DNA of 64,000 bases from Bradyrhizobium sp. CCH5-F6 (GCF_001556045.1 NZ_LSIC01000122.1:84382-148381); one strand, 5' to 3'. Positions 49,964 to 58,348 are shown, numbered from the stretch's first letter. A program made the numbers and translations. The notes: generated from the letters alone by a model not told the origin.

Positions 49964-51940
49964 CTAGAGATCCATCGGATCCTCCGGGTCGATGGTGACG
50001 GAACGCGCGATGCCCTGCATCGAACGGCTCAGAGCCCTCGCCTGCACCGCATCGGTGTCGCCATCATCTGGCGCGGCATCGAACTCGTTCTCGGCCAGGG
50101 GAGCCCCAATGACGACATCCTCGTGCTGCGGCAGCTCGGGCTCACGGCGAATGCCGCCGTTGGGATCACGGGATCTCCGCGTCACCTTCGCGAGGAGTTC
50201 GGCAGAGGGCGGGATTTGCGGACGGCCTGACCAATCGTCTGCCTGCGCGACCAGGGCGACCGGATTGGCGCGGGATGGATTCAAGACCCGGCGCTTTAGC
50301 TGCGTATCCTCATAGTATCGGACCTTGCTGGCGCGCACGGGGTGCACCCCCGAGACCATTACAATCGCCTCGTTAGGTGAGAGCTGCATGACTTCCCCCG
50401 GTGTAAGCAGCGGCCGCGATGTTTCCTGGCGGCTGACCATGAGGTGCCCAAGCCAAGGGCTTAAGCGATGCCCGGCATAGTTCTTCATCGCGCGCATCTC
50501 GGTCGCGGTTCCAAGGGCGTCCGACACGCGTTTGGCGGTGCGCTCATCGTTGGTCGAAAAAGCGACCCGGATGTGGCAGTTGTCGAGGATAGCGTGGTTC
50601 GGCCCGTAGGCGCGTTCGAGCTGGTTCAGGCTCTGGGTGATCAGAAAGCTGCGAATGCCATAGCCTGCCATGAAGGCAAGCTGGCTCTCAAAAAAATCCA
50701 ACCGCCCGAGCGCTGCAAACTCGTCGAGCATCAGAAGCAGCTTCTGTCGTCGCCGATCGGTGTCCAGGCTCTCGGTCAATCGCCGTCCGATCTGATTAAG
50801 TACCAGCCGCATCAGGGGTTTTGTGCGGGCGATGTCGGATGGCGGGACGACAAGAAAGAGCGAGATGGGCCGGGGTCCGTCAACGAGATCGCGGATGCGC
50901 CAGTCGCTCCGTCCCGTGACCTTGGCGACGACGGGATCGCGATAGAGCCCCAGGAAACTCATCGTGGTTGACAAAACACCTGAGCGTTCATTCTCGCTCT
51001 TGTTGAGGAGCTCGCGCGATGCCGAAGCCACCACGGGATGAACGCGCTCTCCGAGGTGCGGCGTCGCCAACATCGCATTCAGCGTCGTCTCGATCGGGCG
51101 TGATGGGTCAGACAGGAAGTTGGCGACGCCGGCGAGCGTCTTGTCGGCTTCAGCGTAAAGGACATGCAAAATCGCGCCAACCAGCAAAGAATGGCTGGTC
51201 TTCTCCCAATGATTGCGGCGCTCGAGCGCGCCTTCGGGATCGACGAGGATGTCAGCAATATTTTGGGCGTCCCGTACCTCACAGTCGCCTTTGCGGATCT
51301 CGAGGAGAGGGTTATAGGCCGCGCTTGCCTGGTTGGTGGGGTCGAACAGAAGCACGGGCCCAAAGCGCGCGCGCCAGCCCGAGGTGAGCTGGAAATTCTC
51401 GCCCTTGATGTCGTGAACGATGGTGGAGTTCGGCCAAGTAAGAAGAGTCGGAATGACCAAGCCGACGCCCTTACCCGAACGGGTAGGAGCAAAGCAAAGG
51501 ACATGCTCAGGGCCGTCGTGCCGGAGATATCGGCCATCAAAGCGGCCGAGCACGACGCCGTCGGTCCCCAGAAGGCCCGCCCGCCTGACCTCACGTGCGT
51601 CGGCCCAGCGCGCCGAGCCGTATGTGGTCACCTGCTGAGCTTCCTTTGCCCGCCAGACCGACAGCATGATCGCGATGCCGATAGCGGCGAACCCGCCGCT
51701 TGCGGCGATGCAGGCCCCCTCGATGAATATTTTTGGCGCGTAGGCGTCGAACTGGAACCACCAGATGAAGAAAGCAAGCGGCTGATAGATCGGCCAGCGC
51801 CCGACCATGAACCAGGCGGGCCCGAGCTGCGGTTGGTAGGCGAGACGCCAGGCCGTCCACTCGGTCGCCGTCCAAACAAAGGCGAGCACGACGATCGAGA
51901 CAAGGAACAGCTGCCCCCAGAGAATCTTGGTCGCGGACAT
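49964..51940 (-). CDS. traG: Type IV coupling protein TraG (VirD4-like)
   Basis: The 658-residue inner-membrane ATPase couples the relaxosome to the transfer channel. Two to three N-terminal membrane helices are followed by TYGSARWADAREV, Walker A APTRSGKGVGLVIP, FDPTNQASAAYNPL, Walker B LLLMLDEFAALG and FLITQSLNQLERAYG. ATG 51940 (MSATKILWGQLF) is the usual start. It lies 89 bases after the relaxase gene, on the same strand. Confidence 0.95.
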   Translation of the reverse strand: MSATKILWGQLFLVSIVVLAFVWTATEWTAWRLAYQPQLGPAWFMVGRWPIYQPLAFFIWWFQFDAYAPKIFIEGACIAASGGFAAIGIAIMLSVWRAKEAQQVTTYGSARWADAREVRRAGLLGTDGVVLGRFDGRYLRHDGPEHVLCFAPTRSGKGVGLVIPTLLTWPNSTIVHDIKGENFQLTSGWRARFGPVLLFDPTNQASAAYNPLLEIRKGDCEVRDAQNIADILVDPEGALERRNHWEKTSHSLLVGAILHVLYAEADKTLAGVANFLSDPSRPIETTLNAMLATPHLGERVHPVVASASRELLNKSENERSGVLSTTMSFLGLYRDPVVAKVTGRSDWRIRDLVDGPRPISLFLVVPPSDIARTKPLMRLVLNQIGRRLTESLDTDRRRQKLLLMLDEFAALGRLDFFESQLAFMAGYGIRSFLITQSLNQLERAYGPNHAILDNCHIRVAFSTNDERTAKRVSDALGTATEMRAMKNYAGHRLSPWLGHLMVSRQETSRPLLTPGEVMQLSPNEAIVMVSGVHPVRASKVRYYEDTQLKRRVLNPSRANPVALVAQADDWSGRPQIPPSAELLAKVTRRSRDPNGGIRREPELPQHEDVVIGAPLAENEFDAAPDDGDTDAVQARALSRSMQGIARSVTIDPEDPMDL

Positions 51941-52029
51941 AGGCCCAGAAGCGCTCGCCCCGTGCACCCACGCAACGACAATATCCAGGCAATCGCGGTC
52001 GCGCGCGCCGTAGCGCAGAGATCGGCGGG

Positions 52030-53757
52030 TCAGAGCGAAAGGTCGCGCTTGCGTCCAAAACTCCAGTCGACGCCGCCGGGACCGGCGATGCCGCTTACTT
52101 GCCTGCCAAGTTCGCGCTCAAGGGACGGTATCCAGGGTACGAGCTGGAAGCCCAGGCCGTTGTCAATCATAGCAAACCGGCCTGAGGCGAGCGACAGCCT
52201 TCGGCGATAAACTCCCGAAACCGACTGGCCTGCCTCGGCGGGCATATGCGCCAGCCCCGTTTCCTCGGCCAAGCGCTTACCCGCGGCATCGAGCTCGCGG
52301 GTGCGCAGAGTACCGATAAGATTGCGGCCGAGAACGACCTTGTCTCCATCGCGCCGGACGAGGCCGCGTTCCGCCAGCACGTCGATCCGCCGATCAAGCG
52401 CGCCGCGGACCTCGGCACCGAAACCGGCGCGCGAGAGATCGGCAGGTTCGCGGGCAAGCAGACGCCGATCGAGCCAAGTCGCTCCTTCGGCCACTACCTG
52501 CTGATCGAGATTGAGATCCGAGCGAACGGCAAGCGCGATCCGCTGTCGGCCCCTCGCATCCTCAAAGCGACGGAGCTCCACAATGCCTCCTACCGGCCCG
52601 TCGCCGGCCGTATCGATGTCGGGGAGCTTCAGATGATGCACACGCCCGTCGAGCCCGTCCACCACGGCAAACGCTGTTCCCCTCAGCTCGTCGTCGAGCC
52701 CACGGGCGATGAGACGGCCGATCACGGGTTCGCCGTGGCCTTCGCCCTCGAGCGCCCAGGATGATGGCGCGCGAGATGCACCATCCCTCGCCAGGCTCTT
52801 GTGCAGCCGCTTGATGATATCGCCGCGTTCCCCAAGTGCGCGCAAGCGCTGTTCCGCATCATCAGCGAGAACCCAGCGCGCGGGCCCGGCCGGCTTTGCC
52901 AGCCCCAGCCGCTCGAGCGTCCGCATCCGACCGATCCGGATCTCCCGCAGCGGATCGCGCGCGACATCGCGTTCGGGCCGAAGATCGACCACCCCTTCCG
53001 CCCTTCCCGCTTCCCGGGCCAACACTCGATCGAGCCGAGTCCAGCGTTCGCTGGCGACCTCCGCCTCAAGGCCGCGCCGTATCTCGAGCTCAGATCGCGG
53101 GCCAAGCTCACGCGTGACGAGATCACCTGCGCGCGCCCGCAGGCCGGTTCCGATGTAGTCGCGGCTGATGACAAGGTCGGAACCGTCGTCCGCGCGGCCG
53201 CGCACGAGAATATGGATATGGGGATGCTCGGTGTTCCAATGATCGACGGCGACCCAGTCGAGCCGTGTGCCGAGATCACGCGAGGCCTGATCCATCAGTT
53301 CGCGGGTAAAGCTCCGCAGGCTTTCCAGCTCAGTGGCATCATCCGGCGAGACGATGAACCGGAAATGATGCCGGTCGCCGTCGCAGCGTTCCGCGAAAGC
53401 TCGGCCGTCGGCATCATCCCCGGCAGCATCGAAGAGTTTTCCAGGCGCCCCATCGCGGGTGACACCGTCCCGTTTGAGATAACCAATATGGGCTCGCAGT
53501 GCGCCGGGCGACCGCATCCGGCGTACGACACGCGCCTTGACCATGGCGCCGCGGGCGCGGTTGTTGAGGAGCCGTGCCGCTGCAAGGCTCGCCGCACGGC
53601 CGCGTCCGAAGGACCCAGTCCTCCTAACCCCGCCGTGTGAGAGACCGCCAGCCTTCTGCGCGGCTCTGAGGGCCTGCGCGAGAAAGGATTTTGTCTTGGG
53701 CGCACGCGTGGAACGGATACGCCCTGGACGGATGCGGAAATCGTCGTTGCGGCTCAT
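52030..53757 (-). CDS. Relaxase, VirD2/DUF3363 family
   Basis: The 575-residue relaxase has the metal-binding histidine cluster HWNTEHPHIHILVRG near residue 180, preceded by GALRAHIGYLKRDGVTRDG and VKARVVRRM. A DUF3363-type C-terminal half follows. Family members nick oriT and stay bound to the 5' end through a Tyr, leading DNA into the recipient. ATG 53757 (MSRNDDFRIRPG) is chosen. The candidate nic site lies about 150 bases upstream of the start codon. Confidence 0.93.
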   Translation of the reverse strand: MSRNDDFRIRPGRIRSTRAPKTKSFLAQALRAAQKAGGLSHGGVRRTGSFGRGRAASLAAARLLNNRARGAMVKARVVRRMRSPGALRAHIGYLKRDGVTRDGAPGKLFDAAGDDADGRAFAERCDGDRHHFRFIVSPDDATELESLRSFTRELMDQASRDLGTRLDWVAVDHWNTEHPHIHILVRGRADDGSDLVISRDYIGTGLRARAGDLVTRELGPRSELEIRRGLEAEVASERWTRLDRVLAREAGRAEGVVDLRPERDVARDPLREIRIGRMRTLERLGLAKPAGPARWVLADDAEQRLRALGERGDIIKRLHKSLARDGASRAPSSWALEGEGHGEPVIGRLIARGLDDELRGTAFAVVDGLDGRVHHLKLPDIDTAGDGPVGGIVELRRFEDARGRQRIALAVRSDLNLDQQVVAEGATWLDRRLLAREPADLSRAGFGAEVRGALDRRIDVLAERGLVRRDGDKVVLGRNLIGTLRTRELDAAGKRLAEETGLAHMPAEAGQSVSGVYRRRLSLASGRFAMIDNGLGFQLVPWIPSLERELGRQVSGIAGPGGVDWSFGRKRDLSL

Positions 53758-53884
53758 CTTGCCCGCCGCAGGGTGTCGAAAACTGAGGAAGAACAACGCT
53801 GTGATAAGAATGACAAGTTGCGCTGGATCTTCGCAATGTTCGGAGCACGGTTGAAATAGCTGACATTTCCCCACCAACCGACCG

Positions 53885-53912
53885 GCCGCACCTTGCGGCT
53901 TTTATCCTGCCC
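53885..53912 (+). other. oriT: Candidate origin of transfer (RP4-like nic with adjacent hairpin)
   Basis: TATCCTGCCC at 53903-53912 is identical to the ten bases around nic of RP4 (cut as ATCCTG/C). It is preceded by the perfect hairpin GCCGCA-CCT-TGCGGC (53885-53899), as expected for a relaxase recognition structure. The cut would fall between 53909 and 53910 on the plus strand. The position just upstream of the relaxase gene fits. Confidence 0.7.
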
Positions 53913-54154
53913 TCCTCGGTTGCTGGTTCCCAGGGCCCAACTTCCAAGCCAACAGCCTCGCGGTACTCGCGGCGATTTGCGACAAAATGCAGTTAGGGTC
54001 ATTGCGGTGGATCATCCAATTGCGCCTGCCCGAACGTCGGCTGGTGGCCGATTCATTGCGAAAGAGCCGCCGCGACTTTGGCAGTTGATTTGCGAAGCCC
54101 CCCACTGTTTGCGAGCGAAGCGAGCGTTTGCGATAGCGATCGTTACCCGGAGGG

Positions 54155-54179
54155 CCGAGACACCCGCAGGGTGGCTCGG
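54155..54179. other. Hairpin in the oriT-side intergenic region
   Basis: CCGAGACACCC and GGGTGGCTCGG pair at 10 of 11 positions around a GCA loop. Nearby are repeats of GAGCGAAGCGA (about 54115 and 54183). No gene is seen in 53758-54232, so the stretch seems to be structural: oriT accessory sites or promoter space. Confidence 0.45.
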
Positions 54180-54232
54180 TGAGGAGCGAAGCGACGAGTA
54201 GAGCGCGGGCCGAAGGCATCGCCCGTATGCCA

Positions 54233-54547
54233 TCAGCACCTTAATATCGTACTCCTCCGCGAACTCTTGCCGCGTGAGCGAGGGTCCTTCAGTAGCAAAC
54301 CCGAGAGTCTAGCGTCATGATCGTGTTGCAGCGTTTCGAATGCAAACCGAGGCACGATGGCCGTGACAAGGCGTGCAATGATCCGACGCGGACGTAGTCC
54401 TCCAATCTGACCCGGCAATAACAGCTTGCACCGGTTGCGTCGCTGCCTGTGCGGCCGCTCTGCCTGTTGTGGACCGCCCCGGTGAGGGAAGATCAGAGTG
54501 TGCAAGAATGAGCCGAAATAGGTCGGAGGGATGCTGCCGATCTGCAT
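54233..54547 (-). CDS. Hypothetical protein downstream of traF
   Basis: A 104-residue frame starts at ATG 54547 (MQIGSIPPTYFGSFLHTLIF), with GAGGAG at good spacing that overlaps the traF stop. I do not recognise it. The first 20 residues are hydrophobic, the rest is Arg-rich and of low complexity. In related ICEs a lytic transglycosylase gene is expected here; this frame could be the start of a decayed gene. Real coding is doubtful. Confidence 0.35.
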   Translation of the reverse strand: MQIGSIPPTYFGSFLHTLIFPHRGGPQQAERPHRQRRNRCKLLLPGQIGGLRPRRIIARLVTAIVPRFAFETLQHDHDARLSGLLLKDPRSRGKSSRRSTILRC

Positions 54548-54549
54548 GA

Positions 54550-55059
54550 TCACTCCTCATGCGTCCACACCGGCACCACCCTGCCGATAACCGCGGATGC
54601 AGGGAGCGGTCCAAAGTATCGACCGTCAAGCGAGTCCTCGGACTGCCAATTCATGACAAAGACTTCACCGGTCGAGAGCAGACGGCATCCCTGCCAGACC
54701 GGTAAGGGTCGACCGCGGGCGTCGCGTTCCCTCGCCTGCCCTACCTCAACGTCGTCGACAGCAATTTTGAGCCCGGTTCTGCAGACGGTCTGTCCAGGGA
54801 GCGCGAGGATCCGCTTCAGCATCGGCACGCCGATCGGCAAATACCCATTGAAATCGAGAAAGGTTCCGAGCGGCTCCGGCGGTCGAATTGCGACGAGGTC
54901 GGTGACGCTCAGTCGGTCGACTGGTTGCAATCGATACAGGCCAATGGGTACGCTCTCCGAGGCGTTCCAAATGTAGGAAGGCGTCTCTTTTTCACTTCCG
55001 GCCAGCACGAGGGCGACGCTTCCAAACGTCGCGAGAATGGTCGTCATTCGGCCGGTCAT
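54550..55059 (-). CDS. traF: Conjugal transfer peptidase TraF (S26 family)
   Basis: The 169-residue signal-peptidase-like protein has an N-terminal membrane anchor. The Ser nucleophile lies in WNASESVPIGLYR and the Lys in PMLKRILALPGQTVC, and GRPLPVWQGCRLLSTGEVFVM is the late S26 block. In RP4, TraF trims and cyclises the TrbC pilin, and trbC is present here. ATG 55059 overlaps the DUF2840 stop (ATGA); the longer frame from 55086 is unlikely. Confidence 0.92.
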   Translation of the reverse strand: MTGRMTTILATFGSVALVLAGSEKETPSYIWNASESVPIGLYRLQPVDRLSVTDLVAIRPPEPLGTFLDFNGYLPIGVPMLKRILALPGQTVCRTGLKIAVDDVEVGQARERDARGRPLPVWQGCRLLSTGEVFVMNWQSEDSLDGRYFGPLPASAVIGRVVPVWTHEE

Positions 55060-55532
55060 GACGTCACCTTCCGGCGATGCAACCACGCCTGGTGACGACC
55101 GCGCGTATAGGTTCGCGGCGCCTCGTTGACTGACAGCCGGTTGTGAACGTGGTGCCAGTAGTCAGGCGCAGCGTCCGCAGGGTCGATCCCGAGTGCCTCT
55201 ACCGCATCGATCAGCTGCAGAACGCGCTCGACCTTTGGCCAGCCAGATAGTCGCAGCAGACTCTCGCCGCCAGGGTTGATCCAAGGGACGGTTGAGTAGC
55301 GCTGGCCCGGTGCCGCCGCACGCAAGATGTCGATCCGGGACAGCACGGTCCCGAAGTCGTTGGACGTCCAGCGCACGAACGCAAAGATGCTGCCGGGCGC
55401 GAATGAGAGGACACGCCGATGAAGGTCGACGATCTTTTCAGAGATCGGATGACCAAACCGAATCCGGTTCTCAATCCGCTTTTCGAGCCAGAGAAGCTCG
55501 ACAGTCGTAACGTCATTCACTTGCGACTCCAT
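55056..55532 (-). CDS. DUF2840 protein
   Basis: The 158-residue soluble protein (VELLWLEKRIENRIRFGHP, GSIFAFVRWTSNDFGT) is of the DUF2840 family, always found next to traF and parA/repA in tra/trb ICEs. The function is unknown. It is translationally coupled to traF. The parA gene usually found upstream is missing; only the iteron region lies between it and repA. Confidence 0.88.
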   Translation of the reverse strand: MESQVNDVTTVELLWLEKRIENRIRFGHPISEKIVDLHRRVLSFAPGSIFAFVRWTSNDFGTVLSRIDILRAAAPGQRYSTVPWINPGGESLLRLSGWPKVERVLQLIDAVEALGIDPADAAPDYWHHVHNRLSVNEAPRTYTRGRHQAWLHRRKVTS

Positions 55533-55766
55533 GTCAGTGTCGGACGTGTGGCACGCACAACCGCACCCTGGATACCGGGATGCTGGAGCGCAGGCCTGAA
55601 AGGAGGAGTGCGGTTCTGGTCGTCGCGCCGCTGTTGGGCCGGCAACTGTCCTGCTGGCACCGCATCCCGGCCGTCGAGGTCCGTTAGAAGGAATCCGAAG
55701 GATTCCCTGTTAGTAGAGTTACGAGGTCGAGAAGATGTTGTGCGCCAAGGCGTTGAGTGCGATTCT

Positions 55767-55831
55767 GGTCCCCGATAGCACGAGGATCCGGTCCCCGATG
55801 GCACGAGAGTTGTGGTCCCCGATAGCACGAG
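55767..55831. repeat. Three iteron-like direct repeats downstream of repA (candidate oriV)
   Basis: GGTCCCCGATAGCACGAG occurs at 55767-55784 and 55814-55831. A copy with one change (GATGGC) lies at 55790-55807. The spacing is 23-24 bases, about two helical turns. They lie within 70 bases of the repA stop, in a 304-base gap (55533-55836) with no gene. Tandem repeats next to an initiator gene suggest a replication origin. Confidence 0.72.
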
Positions 55832-55836
55832 CGAAT

Positions 55837-56739
55837 TCACAGCTTTTCCCCTGGGTGAGGTACGAGCCCGCGCTTTCGCAGCCGCTCTGTGAGCGGGTCG
55901 ATCGCAGTAGGTGCAAAGTTCAGCCGCTCCGCGCCGTTTGGATCCTGCGTGATGATGAGTTCGTAGCCCGGCAGGGTCTGCCGGCGCACGATCTGGCGCA
56001 GGTCATAAGCAAAGTGCTTGACCGGCGATAGGCTGCCGGACTTGGCGTGAAGGTGTACGACGTCGAAGCTCCAGCCTCCGCCCTGACGGCCGCCGTGCTT
56101 GCGGACGAGACGATAAAGCCATCGCTCGAGCCCGCCGGTGAGATCGAAATACCCACGGTCGATGGTCAGCACGAGCGCATCGTTCAGAACGCCCGTGTAG
56201 AACCAATCCGGCAGGATCAACTCAAGTCCGCGAGGCTTGCCGTGGCAATCTGCCGTTTCCTTCCATTCGTTGATCCAGGAGAAGCGATGCCGCCGCCGCT
56301 CCGTCGGCTGGCGGATTGAGGTCACGACGGTCGTTGACTGAAGCCGATCGAGTGCAGCTTTGAGACGGTCATAGTCACGCACGCTGGTGCCGCGCCCGAC
56401 AAAGGTCAGGATCTCGTATGGCGTCGCGGCCATCAGACGCGATGTCTTCAGGCCAGCGTCGCGAGCCTCAACGATCTGCGAAGCCGCCCATATCAGAACG
56501 TCCGCGTCCCAGATCGTCGCCATGCCGTGCTCTGGCACGGCCTCGACGCGGATCAGGATGGTCCCGACGCGAAAATCGATCGGAATGATCCGCCTGGACT
56601 TTGCCAGCGAGAAGAACGGATAGGCCATCAAATCTTGCGCATCGCGTGCGGCCAAGTCGCCGGGCAATGCACGAAATAGATCGAGTTGATCGCGCTCAGA
56701 GCGACGGCGCCCCCGTGCTGAGAAATTGCTCTCGGACAT
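55837..56739 (-). CDS. repA: RepA-type replication initiator protein
   Basis: The 300-residue protein has the winged-helix initiator pattern of ICE/plasmid RepA (COG5534-like): QLDLFRALPGDLAARDAQDLMAYPFFSLAK at the N-terminus, the FVGRGTSVRDYDRLKAALDRL helix-turn-helix-like block, and RGYFDLTGGLERWLYRLVRKH. It may let the excised element replicate as a circle. The ATG lies 3 bases after the excisionase-like gene. Iterons follow its 3' end. Confidence 0.9.
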   Translation of the reverse strand: MSESNFSARGRRRSERDQLDLFRALPGDLAARDAQDLMAYPFFSLAKSRRIIPIDFRVGTILIRVEAVPEHGMATIWDADVLIWAASQIVEARDAGLKTSRLMAATPYEILTFVGRGTSVRDYDRLKAALDRLQSTTVVTSIRQPTERRRHRFSWINEWKETADCHGKPRGLELILPDWFYTGVLNDALVLTIDRGYFDLTGGLERWLYRLVRKHGGRQGGGWSFDVVHLHAKSGSLSPVKHFAYDLRQIVRRQTLPGYELIITQDPNGAERLNFAPTAIDPLTERLRKRGLVPHPGEKL

Positions 56740-56742
56740 CTG

Positions 56743-57021
56743 TCAGCGCCGCTCCTTCCCCGCATAAGGAACGGGTGCGTGCCGCTTTGCAGGCAGCACG
56801 GTGCCGGCACCGGGATCGCTGGTTGACGTCTTGGTGCCACGGTCGGCCCAAGCCTTGAGGTCGTCGAGCGCATAGACGACGCGACCGCCGATTTTTCGGT
56901 AAGCCGGTCCGGTGCCGTAAGTCCTGTGTTTTTCCAGGGTACGGCCGGAAAGGCTGAGGAATCGGGCCGCCTCGGCGGTGCGCAAGTATCGTGGCGGCAA
57001 GCCGGCGGTAGGATCGCCCAT
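56743..57021 (-). CDS. Excisionase-like helix-turn-helix protein (RdfS-type candidate)
   Basis: The 92-residue protein has a MerR/AlpA-type winged helix: RYLRTAEAARFLSLSGRTLEKHR, then GPAYRKIGGRVVYALDDLKAW. Small proteins of this kind act as recombination directionality factors; RdfS of ICEMlSymR7A is one and is activated by FseA. Here the gene lies 132 bases downstream of the split fseA-like gene and just before repA, in the position expected for an FseA-controlled excision operon. RdfS identity is inferred from context and fold. Confidence 0.8.
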   Translation of the reverse strand: MGDPTAGLPPRYLRTAEAARFLSLSGRTLEKHRTYGTGPAYRKIGGRVVYALDDLKAWADRGTKTSTSDPGAGTVLPAKRHAPVPYAGKERR

Positions 57022-57153
57022 CTGAAAAACTCCGCGGTCGTCTGGAGCGCCAGCGAGTTTGGCGGCGCGTCAACGGACACATTGGCGGAGTAGAGCCTCG
57101 AAGGGGGATGCCGAAGATAAGGGGGCGCATTTTCGATACCCCTGAAGCGCGTC

Positions 57154-57666
57154 CTATTTTTTGCGAGATGTCGGACGCAACAATGCGCGATAGCCGCCAC
57201 GCATCAGCGCAAGACCGCTCTGGACCAGGCGAATGGTCCGATTGCGCAGGTCGTGAGTCTTCCAGTCGCGTTCGGAAATGCGTCCGGCGCCGAACAGGAC
57301 TTCTGCTATTTCCCGGTAGGTACTGCCGTCCGTGCGCGCATCGAGCGCGCGCAGAGCAAGCGCGAGCCGGCGCCGGCGATGCGTGGAAAGCGCATGCAGC
57401 GGCGGCCCCGGAGGCCTGCCATTGAGGGCGCGCCACAGCCGCTTGCCTGCATCCGCGCGGAATTCAAAGTCAGGGTCGAGCGGCAGTTCGACCGCATAGG
57501 TACCGGCAACGACCGGCGCTTCCTTGAACCAAACGCGATGTTCTACCTTCTGCAAACGCAATACTGCGTGCCAACCATCAGGGCCTTGCCGCAGCTGACC
57601 GTCGGTCAAGCTGCCGAGATCCAGGGCGACGCTCGCTTGGGGGACCGCGTGCGATACAGGCCGCAC
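57154..57666 (-). CDS. fseA: DUF2285 protein, downstream half of split FseA-like activator
   Basis: The open frame encodes a DUF2285-type DNA-binding region (LHALSTHRRRRLALALRALD, EVLFGAGRISERDWKTHDLR, GYRALL end). The GTG at 57666 is not the natural beginning. The frame is open upstream to about 57741 and encodes DPSHSCLEQTVFWAPEVLP, which directly continues the upstream DUF6499-type half if one base is skipped. The product should be one activator made by +1 frameshifting, as known for FseA of ICEMlSymR7A, which switches on excision and transfer genes. Confidence 0.85.
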   Translation of the reverse strand: MRPVSHAVPQASVALDLGSLTDGQLRQGPDGWHAVLRLQKVEHRVWFKEAPVVAGTYAVELPLDPDFEFRADAGKRLWRALNGRPPGPPLHALSTHRRRRLALALRALDARTDGSTYREIAEVLFGAGRISERDWKTHDLRNRTIRLVQSGLALMRGGYRALLRPTSRKK

Positions 57667-57733
57667 CGGAACGACCGTCGGCAGAACTTCCGGCGCCCAG
57701 AAGACGGTCTGTTCGAGGCAGGAATGGCTGGGG

Positions 57734-57922
57734 TCAGCTACGAAAAGACAAGCCCCAACGCTGGCGGAATTCCGGGCTTGCCTTGGGAAGCGCCTCTAAG
57801 GCGCTACGACAATCAGCTCCGAAATCGGGATTACGGCGGAGACATTCCCACGCTAGTCCGGTGATTTCCGCCTCTTGAACGCGATCATAGGCGTCTGGCG
57901 ATCTCCAATCGAATTTTGGCAT
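57734..57922 (-). CDS. fseA: DUF6499-type protein, upstream half of split FseA-like activator
   Basis: The 62-residue frame starts at ATG 57922 with GGGGA upstream. It encodes PKFDWRSPDAYDRVQEAEIT and LAWECLRRNPDF, the N-terminal domain that in many relatives is fused to DUF2285. It ends QRWGLSFRS-stop. In +1 register after the TTT codon, translation continues into the DUF2285 frame. This corresponds to msi172 of ICEMlSymR7A. It lies 138 bases downstream of the antiactivator gene. Confidence 0.82.
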   Translation of the reverse strand: MPKFDWRSPDAYDRVQEAEITGLAWECLRRNPDFGADCRSALEALPKASPEFRQRWGLSFRS

Positions 57923-57996
57923 TACGCGTCCCCATCGCACTGCGAAATTGAAACGCGATAAACCCGACCAGCTTTGGTTGAGGAAGTCCCTGATCC

Positions 57997-58012
57997 TGCA
58001 TCGCGTGATGCA
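57997..58012. promoter_or_regulatory. Dyad upstream of the fseA-like gene
   Basis: TGCATC-GCGT-GATGCA is a perfect inverted repeat with a 4-base spacer, about 75 bases before the fseA-like ATG. The outer sequence extends the symmetry imperfectly (TGATCC left, GGATCA right, 57991-58020). The size resembles LuxR/TraR-type boxes. Binding protein unknown. Confidence 0.5.
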
Positions 58013-58060
58013 TCGGATCAAACACGGAAATCAGGGAGTAAATTCCTCTACGGAAGGGCT

Positions 58061-58348
58061 TCAAAGATTCGGATTTGATGCGCCGCCGCGCAGCAAATGA
58101 CGATATCCTTTCTCCGTCATCCATTTCGCACGAGCCAAATGGGTATCGAACGCACGCCTTGCGCGATCATGCTCAAGCTCTGGGTCGATCTTTAGTACCA
58201 GTTGAGCCACCTCGCGCCAGTCTGCTCCTTCCGCGTCCGCATCGAGCATTCGTAGATACGTGATGACGTGCTCCTCATCGTACACCGTGAGAACGGGGTC
58301 TGTCGGAGCTACGTCGGCCACGTCGGGATCTGGAAGTGGTTTTTTCAT
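58061..58348 (-). CDS. qseM: DUF2285 antiactivator (QseM-like)
   Basis: The 95-residue protein (MKKPLPDPDVADVAPTDPVL) ends with a DUF2285 helical domain (VITYLRMLDADAEGADWREV, RAFDTHLARAKWMTEKGYRH). In ICEMlSymR7A, QseM of this size and family binds FseA and TraR to block transfer. Here it is divergent from an Xre gene with operator palindromes in between, exactly the qseM-qseC layout. ATG 58348 is chosen. Unusually, the fseA-like gene lies just downstream on the same strand. Confidence 0.85.
   Translation of the reverse strand: MKKPLPDPDVADVAPTDPVLTVYDEEHVITYLRMLDADAEGADWREVAQLVLKIDPELEHDRARRAFDTHLARAKWMTEKGYRHLLRGGASNPNL

Noticed and set aside
51164..52210. 348-codon plus-strand frame across traG and relaxase
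   Set aside because: Antisense to two well-supported genes and without a ribosome site or domain.
55767..55831. CRISPR array
   Set aside because: Only three 18-bp repeats with 5-6-base spacers, and no cas genes. The layout fits replication iterons.
55517..55840. Minus-strand frame in the repA-DUF2840 gap as a possible parA remnant
   Set aside because: No Walker or ParA motif is present, and the first 25 codons are just the translated iterons.
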